This document shows positions 50,281 to 59,292 of a stretch of 64,000 bases of DNA, piece by piece. The notes beneath the pieces were generated by a model. That model was given only the letters and a program-made list of their open reading frames with translations. It was not told where the DNA came from and did no database searches. Location of the stretch: contig LZRV01000085.1 of assembly GCA_002159065.1 (NCBI GenBank), positions 1-64,000 of the forward strand, given 5' to 3'. Numbering within the stretch: position 1 is the stretch's first letter; every line of letters begins with the position of its first letter. A program made the position numbers and the translations under genes. Origin of the DNA: Paenibacillaceae bacterium ZCTH02-B3. Lineage in GTDB: Bacteria > Bacillota > Bacilli > Paenibacillales > Paenibacillaceae.

Positions 50281-51384
50281 ATGGACGCCACGATTCGTTA
50301 CCCGCTTCCCGACATTTCCCTTGACCCGGGCGACAGGATTTGGATTTACGGGACGGGCGAAATCGCACGAGAGTATTATGAACAGATCGTTTCCCGTTAC
50401 GGCCCGGAACCGGTGAAGGGTTTCATCAACACGTTCGGCCTGCCTTCCACCTTTATGGGGAAAAAGGTGATGGCCGCAACGGATCTGGAGGCGGATCCAA
50501 AGGACAAATTTCTGATCGCTTCCAAGGCTCAAGCAGATATCATGGCGGGGATGCTTTTCCAACGCGGCGTAAAATACGAGCGGATGATTTGCCGGCCGGA
50601 CTGGCTGCATTTCGACAAATGGGACGGGCGCCCGGTGCTGATTTATCAATTTGGAAAGGTAGGCTCGACAAGCTTATATTATTCGCTTCAACGTCTAAAT
50701 CGGGAAGTTTATCACATCCACATCCTCGAAGCGGGACGTTTGGCCAACGCGATCAAACGTTTGAAGGATGCCGGCAAAGAAATCCCCCCTCATTTGGCCG
50801 CGAGTTTTTACCTGCACAAGTACCTTCGAAACCGCAAGTGGGACATTGTCAGCGTCGTTCGGGATCCGGTAGCCCGGAACGTTTCCGCCTTTTTTCAAAA
50901 CATTGATACGTACTCGCCCACCTACAGGGACCGTGAACTTTCCACGGACCCGGAAGAAATGGTGGAGAGGATGATCAGGGAATTTTTTGATCATTTTAAT
51001 CATGATTCCATTTTTCATTGGTTTGACATCGAAATGAAAGGCGCGTTCGGTTTCGACATTTTCTCCCATCCGTTTGACCGGTCGAACGGATACGGCATAT
51101 ACGAATGGGACGGTCACCGGCTGCTGGTGCTCCAATTTGAGCGGTTGTCGCAGCTGACCGACGTGATCCGGGATTTTCTGGGCCTTCCCCAGTTTGTGCT
51201 TTCCAGGGAAAATGTGGGGGATGCGAGGGATTACGGAGCGATCTACAAACGATTCCGGGAGCCCATCCGGTTTGACGATGTATTCTTGGACCGGATGTAC
51301 GACAACCGGTTTGTCAGACATTTTTACAGTGAAGAAGATATTGCAGCTTTCCGGCAAAGATGGTCCACCGGATCTCCAAAATGA
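50281..51384 (+). CDS. Sulfotransferase-like protein with N-terminal Rossmann-like module (paralogue 1)
   Basis: The 367-residue product starts at ATG 50281; its paralogue begins at the same aligned residue, and GAAGGAG is too close to the alternative ATG 50272. Residues about 20-110 are the Rossmann-like module (RIWIYGTGEIAREYYEQI...). The C-terminal part resembles P-loop sulfotransferases: QFGKVGSTSLYYSL (residues 123-136; position of the PAPS 5'-phosphosulfate loop) and VVRDPVARNVSAFF (192-205; position of the 3'-phosphate motif). A capsular-polysaccharide/sulfotransferase family is likely. The real donor is untested. Confidence 0.75.
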   Translation: MDATIRYPLPDISLDPGDRIWIYGTGEIAREYYEQIVSRYGPEPVKGFINTFGLPSTFMGKKVMAATDLEADPKDKFLIASKAQADIMAGMLFQRGVKYERMICRPDWLHFDKWDGRPVLIYQFGKVGSTSLYYSLQRLNREVYHIHILEAGRLANAIKRLKDAGKEIPPHLAASFYLHKYLRNRKWDIVSVVRDPVARNVSAFFQNIDTYSPTYRDRELSTDPEEMVERMIREFFDHFNHDSIFHWFDIEMKGAFGFDIFSHPFDRSNGYGIYEWDGHRLLVLQFERLSQLTDVIRDFLGLPQFVLSRENVGDARDYGAIYKRFREPIRFDDVFLDRMYDNRFVRHFYSEEDIAAFRQRWSTGSPK

Positions 51385-51409
51385 AATACAACAGGGTAGT
51401 GTTCTGCAT

Positions 51410-52513
51410 ATGGATAACAGGTACGAGCATCAACTCCCGGATCTGTCACTTGGCCCGGAGAACCGATTATGGATTTTCGGCACCAACGAAATTGCCCGGC
51501 AATATTACGAACAAATTTGCCGCCGTTACGGGGAACATGTGGTGAACGGGTTTATCAACACCGCGGGTCGGCCGGCGACCTTTCTGGGAAAAAAAGTATA
51601 CGGTTTGGCGGAGAAACGGGAAATCGGAGAACATGAAATATTTTTGGTCGCGACGCGTTCCGCGGCCGACATCGCCGTCGCCTCGTTTCGTTATTATTAT
51701 GGCGTGCCCGAGAATCGGATCATATACCGTGCGGAGTGGCTGAGTTCCCTTCCGCCCAACGGGAAACCCGTGCTGATCCATCAATTCGGCAAGGTGGGTT
51801 CCACCAGCATATTGCACGGGCTCAGGCGATTGAATCTGGAAGCCTATCAGACGCATGTTTTGAATGCGGAGAAACTGGACGAATGGGTACGGGATGTTCA
51901 GAAAGCGGGAATGGCGGATCTCCATGTCGTTTTCCTGAACATGTTGTCCATCAGCAAGTGGTTTTTAAGCCGCAAATGGAACATCATCAGTGCCGTCCGG
52001 GATCCGTTGAGCCGCAATATCTCTTGGTTTTTCGAGAGTTTGTATTCCTATGTTCCCGACTACCGGCAACAGCTTGAAACCGATCCATCGAGATTGACCG
52101 ACCTTTGTCTGGAACTGTTTATTGAAAAATTTCCCCATGAAGAGATTTTTCATTGGTTTGACACGGAAATCAAAGACCACTTCGGCATCGATGTGTTGGC
52201 ACATCCGTTTGACAAATACAACGGATATGTCGTATGTGAAGAAAACGGTCACCGGCTTCTGGTTCTGCAATTCGAACGGTTGCCGAACCTTTCCGATATC
52301 ATTCGGGAATTTCTGGGACTTTCCGAGTTTGAACTGATCAGGGAAAATATCAGCGAGAAAAAAGACTATGGTTTCGTATACCGAGAGTTTCTGAAGCGCA
52401 TCCGTTTCGACGAAGCGTTTCTTGACAGGATGTACGACAACAAATTTACGAGACACTTTTACAGCGACGAAGAGATTGAAACTTTCCGGCGCAAATGGTC
52501 GAAACAGTCTTGA
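51410..52513 (+). CDS. Sulfotransferase-like protein with N-terminal Rossmann-like module (paralogue 2)
   Basis: The product also has 367 residues and is a clear paralogue of the previous gene over its full length (MDNRYEHQLPDLSLGPENRLWIFGTNEIARQYYEQI; HQFGKVGSTSILHGL; SAVRDPLSRNISWFF; ending FTRHFYSDEEIETFRRKW). This indicates a local duplication followed by divergence. Ribosome-binding sequence at ATG 51410 is weak (CAGGG), but alignment with the paralogue supports the start. The two may sulfate different positions or acceptors of the glycan. Confidence 0.75.
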   Translation: MDNRYEHQLPDLSLGPENRLWIFGTNEIARQYYEQICRRYGEHVVNGFINTAGRPATFLGKKVYGLAEKREIGEHEIFLVATRSAADIAVASFRYYYGVPENRIIYRAEWLSSLPPNGKPVLIHQFGKVGSTSILHGLRRLNLEAYQTHVLNAEKLDEWVRDVQKAGMADLHVVFLNMLSISKWFLSRKWNIISAVRDPLSRNISWFFESLYSYVPDYRQQLETDPSRLTDLCLELFIEKFPHEEIFHWFDTEIKDHFGIDVLAHPFDKYNGYVVCEENGHRLLVLQFERLPNLSDIIREFLGLSEFELIRENISEKKDYGFVYREFLKRIRFDEAFLDRMYDNKFTRHFYSDEEIETFRRKWSKQS

Positions 52514-52528
52514 GAGGGATGGTCTCGG

Positions 52529-53617
52529 GTGAAAAAAAGAGCGCTCATCACCGGCGTCACCGGACAGGACGGGGCTTATCTGGCGGAGTTTCTGCTAAAC
52601 AAGGGGTATGAGGTCCATGGCATCAAGCGCAGGGCTTCTTCCTTCAACACGGACCGGATCGATCATCTGTATCAGGATCCTCATGAACAGAACGTGAACT
52701 TTTATCTGCATTACGGGGACCTCACCGATTCGACGAACCTGATCCGGATCCTGCAGGAAGTGCAGCCGGACGAAATCTACAACCTCGCGGCGCAAAGCCA
52801 TGTGAAGGTGTCCTTCGAGACGCCGGAGTACACCGCCAACGCCGACGCCGTCGGCACGCTGCGCCTGCTGGAGGCCATCCGGATATTGAACCTCGTCGAC
52901 AAGACCCGGTTCTACCAGGCTTCCACTTCCGAGCTGTACGGGAAGGTAAGCGAAGTGCCGCAATCGGAAAAAACCCCGTTCTATCCGCGCAGCCCGTACG
53001 CGGCGGCCAAGCTGTACGCGTACTGGATCACCGTGAACTATCGGGAAGCGTACGGCATCTTCGCCTGCAACGGCATCCTGTTCAACCACGAATCGCCGTT
53101 GCGGGGCGAAACCTTCGTGACGCGCAAAATTACGCGGGCGGCTGCCCGGATCAAGCTGGGCCTGCAGGACAAGCTGTACCTGGGCAACCTGAACGCAATG
53201 CGCGACTGGGGCTTCGCCGGGGACTACGTGGAAGCGATGTGGCTCATGCTGCAGCAGGACCAGCCGGACGATTACGTCATCGCGACGGGGGAATCCCATT
53301 CGGTGCGCACCTTTGCGGAGCTGGCGTTCGCGGAGCTCGGCATGGAGCTGGAATGGGTCGGCAGCGGCGTTGGGGAAAAGGGCATCGACAAGGCGACCGG
53401 GCGGGTCCTCATCGAGATCGACCCCCGTTATTTCCGGCCGACGGAAGTGGATTTGCTCCAGGGCGATCCTTCCAAGGCGAAGCGCGTGCTCGGGTGGGAG
53501 CCGAAAGTGAAATTTCACGACCTGGTCAGCATGATGGTCCGGGCCGACCTGGAAGAAGCGAAGAAAGACATGGCTGTCCTGCGGGAAGGTTACAGGGTTC
53601 GACGGTATTACGAATGA
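52529..53617 (+). CDS. gmd: GDP-mannose 4,6-dehydratase
   Basis: It makes GDP-4-keto-6-deoxymannose, the precursor of GDP-L-fucose. The 362-residue product has [122 protein letters not shown] and [21 protein letters not shown], all Gmd hallmarks. GTG start after GAGAGGG. It overlaps the next gene by ATGA. Confidence 0.96.
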   Translation: MKKRALITGVTGQDGAYLAEFLLNKGYEVHGIKRRASSFNTDRIDHLYQDPHEQNVNFYLHYGDLTDSTNLIRILQEVQPDEIYNLAAQSHVKVSFETPEYTANADAVGTLRLLEAIRILNLVDKTRFYQASTSELYGKVSEVPQSEKTPFYPRSPYAAAKLYAYWITVNYREAYGIFACNGILFNHESPLRGETFVTRKITRAAARIKLGLQDKLYLGNLNAMRDWGFAGDYVEAMWLMLQQDQPDDYVIATGESHSVRTFAELAFAELGMELEWVGSGVGEKGIDKATGRVLIEIDPRYFRPTEVDLLQGDPSKAKRVLGWEPKVKFHDLVSMMVRADLEEAKKDMAVLREGYRVRRYYE

Positions 53618-55155
53618 CGCCTCATGGGGAATTTGCGACGCCGGAGTTGATCCCGATGAATCGGCTGGAAAGTTTTTGTTTGGCGACCTCCATCGCCCCG
53701 GGAAATGCGGAGAACCAGTCAAAAGCGGTAAAAAGTTGGCTGAGGGAAGGATTTCACGTCGTTTCCATCAATTGCAGGCGGGAAATCGAAGAATTGTCGG
53801 GTCTGTACCCGCAGGTGCGATTTGTCGAGAGCAACAGGGATGCCCGGGACAAGTTCGCAAAGCCATACATCTACTTTGACGAATTCCTGGATTTTTTCAA
53901 ATCCAGCGGATATAAACGATTCGGCTTGATCAACTCCGATATCGTGCTGACCCCTCTGACCGGGGAAGTGAAAGACCTCCTCCTGAAGCACACCGATCGG
54001 GCGCTGCTGTTCGGATGCCGCATGAATGTCGATTCGGTGGAAGCGCCGCATGACGGTTTGATGTATCACCAGGGTTTCGACTTTTTCTTTTTCGACGAAC
54101 ATTATCTTCACCTTTTTCCGAGGTCGAATTTTTGCATTGGATTGCCCTGGTGGGACTATTGGGCGGTGATGGTGCCGGTGTTGAAGGGTTTGCCGGCCCG
54201 CCGGATGCTGGCCCCGATTGCCCTTCACAGGAAACATGAGGTGAAATGGGATCCGAATATTTGGAAATCGCTCGGAGAGGAGTTTGCCCAGTTTCTGAAA
54301 CCCGTTTTATCTTTTACGGATCTCAAAAACATGGCCCATGTTTCCGTTGCGTACATCGAAGAAATGTCCGACGTCCTGTTTGTCCGGCGCCATCGCCCTA
54401 AAGCCGACATCGTGGTGGTGTACGACGGCGAAGATCCGGCCCGGGATTCGCCTGCCCTCCGCGCCCTTCACCGCCAGACGATGGAAGGCATTCACGTGTT
54501 GCGTTCAAACGCCCGGCCGGCGGCGTCCGAGCTCCAGGGATTCGATTACGTGTATTTCATGGAAGAAGGGGACGTCATTCCGCCGTATTTTTTCGAACTC
54601 ATGTGTTCGGAAATCGGGGACAGTGCTTTTATTCAGTGCGGGTTCCGGATTTTGCAAGACACGGGGTTCGATTTCACGTTGCGATTGCCGGCGGGCCCGA
54701 ACGCATCGCTGGAAGAGAAGAGGCTTGCCAGAAAAACCGTCGTCTTTGCCAAAGAAACCCTGCTGCGCAACCCGGACGCCGTGGACGACTGGACCGTGGA
54801 AAACGGCCGGTTTCTGGGCATCGGCCTCATTCAGCAATCCCTGGGACAATATGTTCTGGAAAGGCTCAGATTTCATACGGGCGCCAAATTGTATTTGTAC
54901 GGCACAGGGTCACATTCGAAAATATTGTTGGACCTTTTTAAAGCAAACGGGATAAAAATCGGGGGTGTTTTCAGCCCGGATATCCGGTTGCACGATACCG
55001 AATTCGAAGGCGTCCCCGTCATTCACGACCGGTTTTTAAATACGCTCGATTTTGACAAGCTGCTGATTTCTTCTTACTCTTTTGAAAAAGTGATCTATGA
55101 ACGAGTCGCCCGGATCGTTCCCGAACACAAAATCATGAGATTGTATTACTTGTGA
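53614..55155 (+). CDS. Large glycan-locus protein with C-terminal Rossmann-like module
   Basis: The 513-residue product starts at ATG 53614 overlapping the gmd stop (an in-frame ATG at 53656 has a better ribosome-binding site, GGAG). The N-terminal 250 residues ([66 protein letters not shown]) look like a glycosyltransferase-like alpha/beta fold with an NSDI acidic motif that could bind metal. A second GT2-like part follows ([23 protein letters not shown]...[18 protein letters not shown]). Residues about 425-513 are the Rossmann-like module ([18 protein letters not shown]). Function is inferred from context only. Confidence 0.7.
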   Translation: MTPHGEFATPELIPMNRLESFCLATSIAPGNAENQSKAVKSWLREGFHVVSINCRREIEELSGLYPQVRFVESNRDARDKFAKPYIYFDEFLDFFKSSGYKRFGLINSDIVLTPLTGEVKDLLLKHTDRALLFGCRMNVDSVEAPHDGLMYHQGFDFFFFDEHYLHLFPRSNFCIGLPWWDYWAVMVPVLKGLPARRMLAPIALHRKHEVKWDPNIWKSLGEEFAQFLKPVLSFTDLKNMAHVSVAYIEEMSDVLFVRRHRPKADIVVVYDGEDPARDSPALRALHRQTMEGIHVLRSNARPAASELQGFDYVYFMEEGDVIPPYFFELMCSEIGDSAFIQCGFRILQDTGFDFTLRLPAGPNASLEEKRLARKTVVFAKETLLRNPDAVDDWTVENGRFLGIGLIQQSLGQYVLERLRFHTGAKLYLYGTGSHSKILLDLFKANGIKIGGVFSPDIRLHDTEFEGVPVIHDRFLNTLDFDKLLISSYSFEKVIYERVARIVPEHKIMRLYYL

Positions 55156-55206
55156 AATTCGCCCCGGGCGGTGCATCGAGTTTCGAAGCGAGGGAGGGCT
55201 GCTTCG

Positions 55207-56166
55207 GTGAATGCGGAAAGCGCCGTTTTTGTCGCCGGGCATCGCGGCTTGGTCGGTTCCGCGATCGTGCGAAGGCTTCGGGAGAAGGGATACCGCAGGC
55301 TGATCCTTCGGACGCGGCAGGAACTGGATCTGCGAAATCAGTCGGCCGTGCGCGAATTTTTTGAACGGGAAAGGCCGGAATACGTGTTTCTGGCCGCCGC
55401 CAGGGTGGGCGGAATTTATGCGAACGCAACCTATCCTGCCGAGTTCATCTACGACAACCTGGCGATCCAGACCAACGTCATCGAGGCGGCGTACCGCTTC
55501 GGCGTGCGGAAGCTCATGTTCCTTGGCAGCTCCTGCATCTACCCGAAATTCGCGCCGCAGCCGATGCGGGAGGAGCATCTGCTCACGGGCGCCCTGGAGC
55601 CGACCAACGAACCGTACGCCATCGCCAAGATCGCGGGACTGAAAATGTGCGAAGCCTACAACCGGCAATACGGGACGGATTTCCTGGCGGTCATGCCCAC
55701 CAACCTGTACGGAATCGGGGACAATTTCCATCTGGAGAACTCCCACGTCATCCCGGCGCTCATCCGCAAATTCCACGAGGCAAAACGGAGCGGCGCGGCA
55801 TTCGTGGAAGTGTGGGGCACGGGCAATCCGCGGCGGGAATTTCTGTATGTGGACGATCTGGCGGACGCGTGCGTATTTTTGATGGAAAACTATTCGGCCC
55901 GCGACCTCGGCGGATTCATCAACGTGGGTACCGGCACGGATCTCACCATCCGCGAACTGGCCGAAACGATCCGCCGGGTGGTGGGGTATGAGGGCGAGAT
56001 CCGCTTCAACCCGGACAAGCCGGACGGCACGCCGCGCAAGCTCCTGGACGTCAGCCGGATCACGGCCCTGGGCTGGAAAGCGTCCGTTTCGCTGGAGGAA
56101 GGGCTGCGCCGCACCTATGAGTGGTATGTGCGGGAAGAACAAACATCCGGGGCGGTGAAGAAGTGA
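55207..56166 (+). CDS. fcl: GDP-L-fucose synthase
   Basis: It converts the Gmd product to GDP-L-fucose by epimerisation and reduction. The 319-residue product has [16 protein letters not shown], the [23 protein letters not shown] block, [34 protein letters not shown] (catalytic YxxxK), [12 protein letters not shown] and [22 protein letters not shown] 55207 has GGGAGGG 8 bp upstream. It overlaps manC by four bases. Confidence 0.95.
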   Translation: MNAESAVFVAGHRGLVGSAIVRRLREKGYRRLILRTRQELDLRNQSAVREFFERERPEYVFLAAARVGGIYANATYPAEFIYDNLAIQTNVIEAAYRFGVRKLMFLGSSCIYPKFAPQPMREEHLLTGALEPTNEPYAIAKIAGLKMCEAYNRQYGTDFLAVMPTNLYGIGDNFHLENSHVIPALIRKFHEAKRSGAAFVEVWGTGNPRREFLYVDDLADACVFLMENYSARDLGGFINVGTGTDLTIRELAETIRRVVGYEGEIRFNPDKPDGTPRKLLDVSRITALGWKASVSLEEGLRRTYEWYVREEQTSGAVKK

Positions 56167-57527
56167 AGCTGATTCTGCTGTCCGGCGGCAGCGGCAAGCG
56201 CCTGTGGCCCCTGTCCAACGACGCGCGTTCCAAACAGTTCCTGCGGGTGCTCGACGATGGCCGGGGACGAAAGGAATCGATGGTGCAGCGCATTTGGCGG
56301 CAGCTCACGGAACTGGGCATGGACGGGCACGCATACGTGGCCGCCAGCCGGGCGCAGGCCGAAATGCTGGAGTTTCAGCTTGGCCAGGGCGTCAGGATCA
56401 TCGCGGAACCGGAGCGGAGGGACACGTTTCCCGCCATCGCGCTGTCCGTTTTGTATTTGCTGGAACATGAAAAGGCCGATCCGGACGAGACGGTTCTGGT
56501 CCTGCCCGTCGATTCCTGCGTCGAGCAGACTTATTTCGCCCTGTTCGCGAAGCTGGACGCGCTGATCCAGGCATCCCTCGCGGACATCGGACTGATTGGC
56601 GCCAAACCGACCTATCCTTCGGAGAAGTACGGGTATATTCTGCCCGGCGCCCGTCTCGATGCCGATGCCTTTGCGGTGGAGCGGTTTGTGGAAAAACCGA
56701 AGGCCGAGGAGGCGCGGCGGCTGATCGACGAACACGCCGCACTTTGGAATTGCGGCGTATTCGCGTTTCGGCCCCGTTACCTGTTGGACGTGCTGGCCAG
56801 GAGGCAATATCCGGTGCGGTACGCGGAGTTGCGGGAACGCTACGCCGGTTTGCCTCCCGTCAGCTTTGACTACGAAGTTCTGGAAAAGGCGGAACGGATC
56901 GGGGTGGTGCCGTACGGCGGGCAATGGAAGGACTTGGGGACCTGGAACACGCTGACCGAGGAACTGACAGAGCCGGTTATCGGCAACGCCATCCTGGATG
57001 AAGAGAGCCGGGGCAGCCATGTCATCAACGAGCTCGATCTGCCCGTCAAGGTGCTGGGCGTCCCCAACGCCGTGGTGGCGGTGAGCCCGGACGGCGTGCT
57101 TGTGGCCGACAAGGCCGCCACGCCGCGCCTCAAGGACCTGCTGGACGAAAGGCCCGGAAGGCCGATGTATGAGGAGCGCCGCTGGGGATGGGCGCGGGTG
57201 CTGGATTTCACGACCAACGAACGGGGTTGGGAAGTGCTGACCAAGCGCATTTGCGTGCAGGCGGGCAAATCGCTCAGCTACCAGACGCATCGTCAGCGCA
57301 CGGAAATTTGGACCATCCTCTCGGGTTCGGGGGAAGTGGTGCTGGACGGGGAAATTCAAAGCGTCGGTCCGGGGGATGTGGTGGTCATCCGCCCCGGGGT
57401 GAAGCACGCCCTTCGCGCTTTTGCTCCGGTGGAATTGATCGAAGTGCAGATGGGAGAAGCCCTGATCGAGGAAGACATCCTCCGGGAAGACTTCCCTTGG
57501 CCGCCTCATCCTCCTCACAATTCATGA
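56163..57527 (+). CDS. manC: Mannose-1-phosphate guanylyltransferase with cupin domain
   Basis: It makes GDP-mannose, the substrate of Gmd. The 454-residue product has [76 protein letters not shown] and WNCGVFAF, then a C-terminal cupin domain ([37 protein letters not shown]...[21 protein letters not shown]), as in bifunctional ManC/type II phosphomannose isomerases. GTG start overlaps the fcl stop. Confidence 0.94.
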   Translation: MKLILLSGGSGKRLWPLSNDARSKQFLRVLDDGRGRKESMVQRIWRQLTELGMDGHAYVAASRAQAEMLEFQLGQGVRIIAEPERRDTFPAIALSVLYLLEHEKADPDETVLVLPVDSCVEQTYFALFAKLDALIQASLADIGLIGAKPTYPSEKYGYILPGARLDADAFAVERFVEKPKAEEARRLIDEHAALWNCGVFAFRPRYLLDVLARRQYPVRYAELRERYAGLPPVSFDYEVLEKAERIGVVPYGGQWKDLGTWNTLTEELTEPVIGNAILDEESRGSHVINELDLPVKVLGVPNAVVAVSPDGVLVADKAATPRLKDLLDERPGRPMYEERRWGWARVLDFTTNERGWEVLTKRICVQAGKSLSYQTHRQRTEIWTILSGSGEVVLDGEIQSVGPGDVVVIRPGVKHALRAFAPVELIEVQMGEALIEEDILREDFPWPPHPPHNS

Positions 57528-57562
57528 GAGAGTTGTCGATATTGAAAGAAAGGGGTGGTCCT

Positions 57563-58699
57563 GTGCCGGAAGTCAGTGTCATCATGCCGGTGTACAACGG
57601 CGAAGCCTGGCTGGAGGACGCGATGGCCAGCGTGCTGAACCAGTCGTACGGCGATTTTGAGTTGATCGTCGTCGACGACGGCAGCAGGGACCGGTCCCCG
57701 CAAATCGTGCGCAAGTTCACCGGAGCGGACCCCCGCGTCATGCTGGTGGAGCACGGTGTCAACCGCGGGGCGGCGGCCGCCCGCAATACCGCCATCCGCA
57801 GGAGTTCCGGACGGTACCTCATGATGACCGACGCGGATGACATCCAGCACCCGGACCGGCTGAAGCTGACGCTGGAGCTGGCGGAACGGGAACGGGCGGA
57901 CATGGTGTTCCATGATTACGAGTTGATGGACGAGAGCGGACAGCCCTTGGGCGTTACGAAAGGGTACCCCGATGACATGGACAGCCGCAACGCGCTGCTC
58001 CATCAACTGCGCCGCAACCAGTTGTGCAGCGGTCTCGCCCTGGTGCGGAATACCCCCGACGTGCGGTTTGATGAGTCCCTGGCCTGTGCGGAAGATTTCG
58101 AGCTGTTTCTCAGGCTTTTGCTGCGCGGATACCGGGCGTCCCTTCTAAGGCGGGTGCTCACTTGGTACCGCCGGCACGGCGCCAATCTGTCCAGCGACCT
58201 GTCCCGATCCAACCGGGTGGTCAAGACGGTGCTAAGCAGGCTGGACATGGAAGAATTAGAGCGCAAGCTGGTTTCAACATTCGGCCGGGAGGAGGCGGCC
58301 CTGGCGCTGGCGGCCGTTTTTCTTTGGCGGGACCAGCCCGGTGATGCGGCGCGAGTGCTCGAGGTTTTGCCATTTTCGTGGGAGACGGAATTTTACCTGG
58401 GTGTCAGTTATTATAAAAAGGGAGATTTCTCCCGGAGTCTGCGAAGCTTCGAAAAACTGGACGAATTGCGGCCGGACGCCGCGGTGCGGAACAATCTCGG
58501 CGTGCTTGCGTGGCTGGTGACCGGCAACCGGGAACGGGCGGGTGAATACTTCGCCTCGGCCATCGTCATGCGCCCAGGATATCTGGACGCGGCCCGCAAC
58601 GCGGAAGCCTTGGCAAGAGGGGACAAAGCGGGGCTCCGTTTTACGGAGAGGCCTTTGCGAAGCCAGCTGCTGGACGCAAAACATTACGCTCGCCAGTGA
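57563..58699 (+). CDS. GT2-family glycosyltransferase with C-terminal TPR-like region
   Basis: The 378-residue product has the GT-A motifs VSVIMPVYNGEAWLEDAMASVLNQSYGDFELIVVDDGSRDRS, RGAAAARNTAIRRSSGRYLMMTDADDIQHPDRL (DxD) and FDESLACAEDFELFLRLLLRGY. A C-terminal helical part (ETEFYLGVSYYKKGDFSRSLRSFEKLDELRPDAAVRNNLG) looks like tetratricopeptide repeats. I chose GTG 57563 with AAAGGGGTGG upstream; ATG 57524, which overlaps the manC stop by four bases, is the alternative. Acceptor unknown. Confidence 0.86.
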   Translation: MPEVSVIMPVYNGEAWLEDAMASVLNQSYGDFELIVVDDGSRDRSPQIVRKFTGADPRVMLVEHGVNRGAAAARNTAIRRSSGRYLMMTDADDIQHPDRLKLTLELAERERADMVFHDYELMDESGQPLGVTKGYPDDMDSRNALLHQLRRNQLCSGLALVRNTPDVRFDESLACAEDFELFLRLLLRGYRASLLRRVLTWYRRHGANLSSDLSRSNRVVKTVLSRLDMEELERKLVSTFGREEAALALAAVFLWRDQPGDAARVLEVLPFSWETEFYLGVSYYKKGDFSRSLRSFEKLDELRPDAAVRNNLGVLAWLVTGNRERAGEYFASAIVMRPGYLDAARNAEALARGDKAGLRFTERPLRSQLLDAKHYARQ

Positions 58700-58710
58700 A
58701 GGGACTTGGC

Positions 58711-59292
58711 ATGATGCGATACGCTTGTCTGAAACGGCAACGATACGAATCCGGTCCTTTGGCCGTCATCCCGATCCGGGAAGCGGACATGGAACTCATC
58801 CGCGTCTGGCGCAACGCGCAGATGCGGGTGCTGCGCCAGTCTCGGCCGCTCAGCCCGGAAGACCAGAAGCGCTATTTCCGCGATGTGGTGATGCCGACGT
58901 TCGAACAGCCGCAGCCTCCCATGCTTCTGTTTACCTATCTTCTGGACGACCATCCCATCGGTTACGGCGGGCTGGTGCACATCGACTGGGAGAACCGCCG
59001 CGCCGAAATCTCCTTCCTGCTGGAGACGGCGCGAAGCCGGGAGGACGCCGACGGGGAATATGCGCGGCTGTTTTCGTGTTTTCTCGGCCTCATGAAGCGA
59101 ATCGCTTTCGACGAACTTGGTCTGAACCGGCTGTATACGGAAACCTTCGACATCCGGCCGCTTCATGTGCAGGTGCTGGAGCAAAACGGCTTCCGGCCGG
59201 AAGGCCGCATGCGCCAGCACGTGCTGGTGGACGGCCGGTTCGTCGATTCGTTGATCCACGGTTGTCTGAGCGGGGAGCGGGATTATGCTTGA
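58711..59292 (+). CDS. GNAT-family acetyltransferase (PseH/SpsD-like)
   Basis: The 193-residue product has a GNAT fold of the RimJ-like type: LAVIPIREADMELIRVWRNAQMRVLRQSRPLSPEDQKRYF, IGYGGLVHIDWENRRAEISFLLE and NRLYTETFDIRPLHVQVLEQNGFRPEGRMRQHVLVDGRFVDSLIHGCL. Similar acetyltransferases N-acetylate 4-amino sugars in pseudaminic/legionaminic pathways. ATG 58711 follows GAAGGGA at 6 bp. It overlaps the next gene by 8 bp, within a tight run of nonulosonate genes. Confidence 0.82.
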   Translation: MMRYACLKRQRYESGPLAVIPIREADMELIRVWRNAQMRVLRQSRPLSPEDQKRYFRDVVMPTFEQPQPPMLLFTYLLDDHPIGYGGLVHIDWENRRAEISFLLETARSREDADGEYARLFSCFLGLMKRIAFDELGLNRLYTETFDIRPLHVQVLEQNGFRPEGRMRQHVLVDGRFVDSLIHGCLSGERDYA

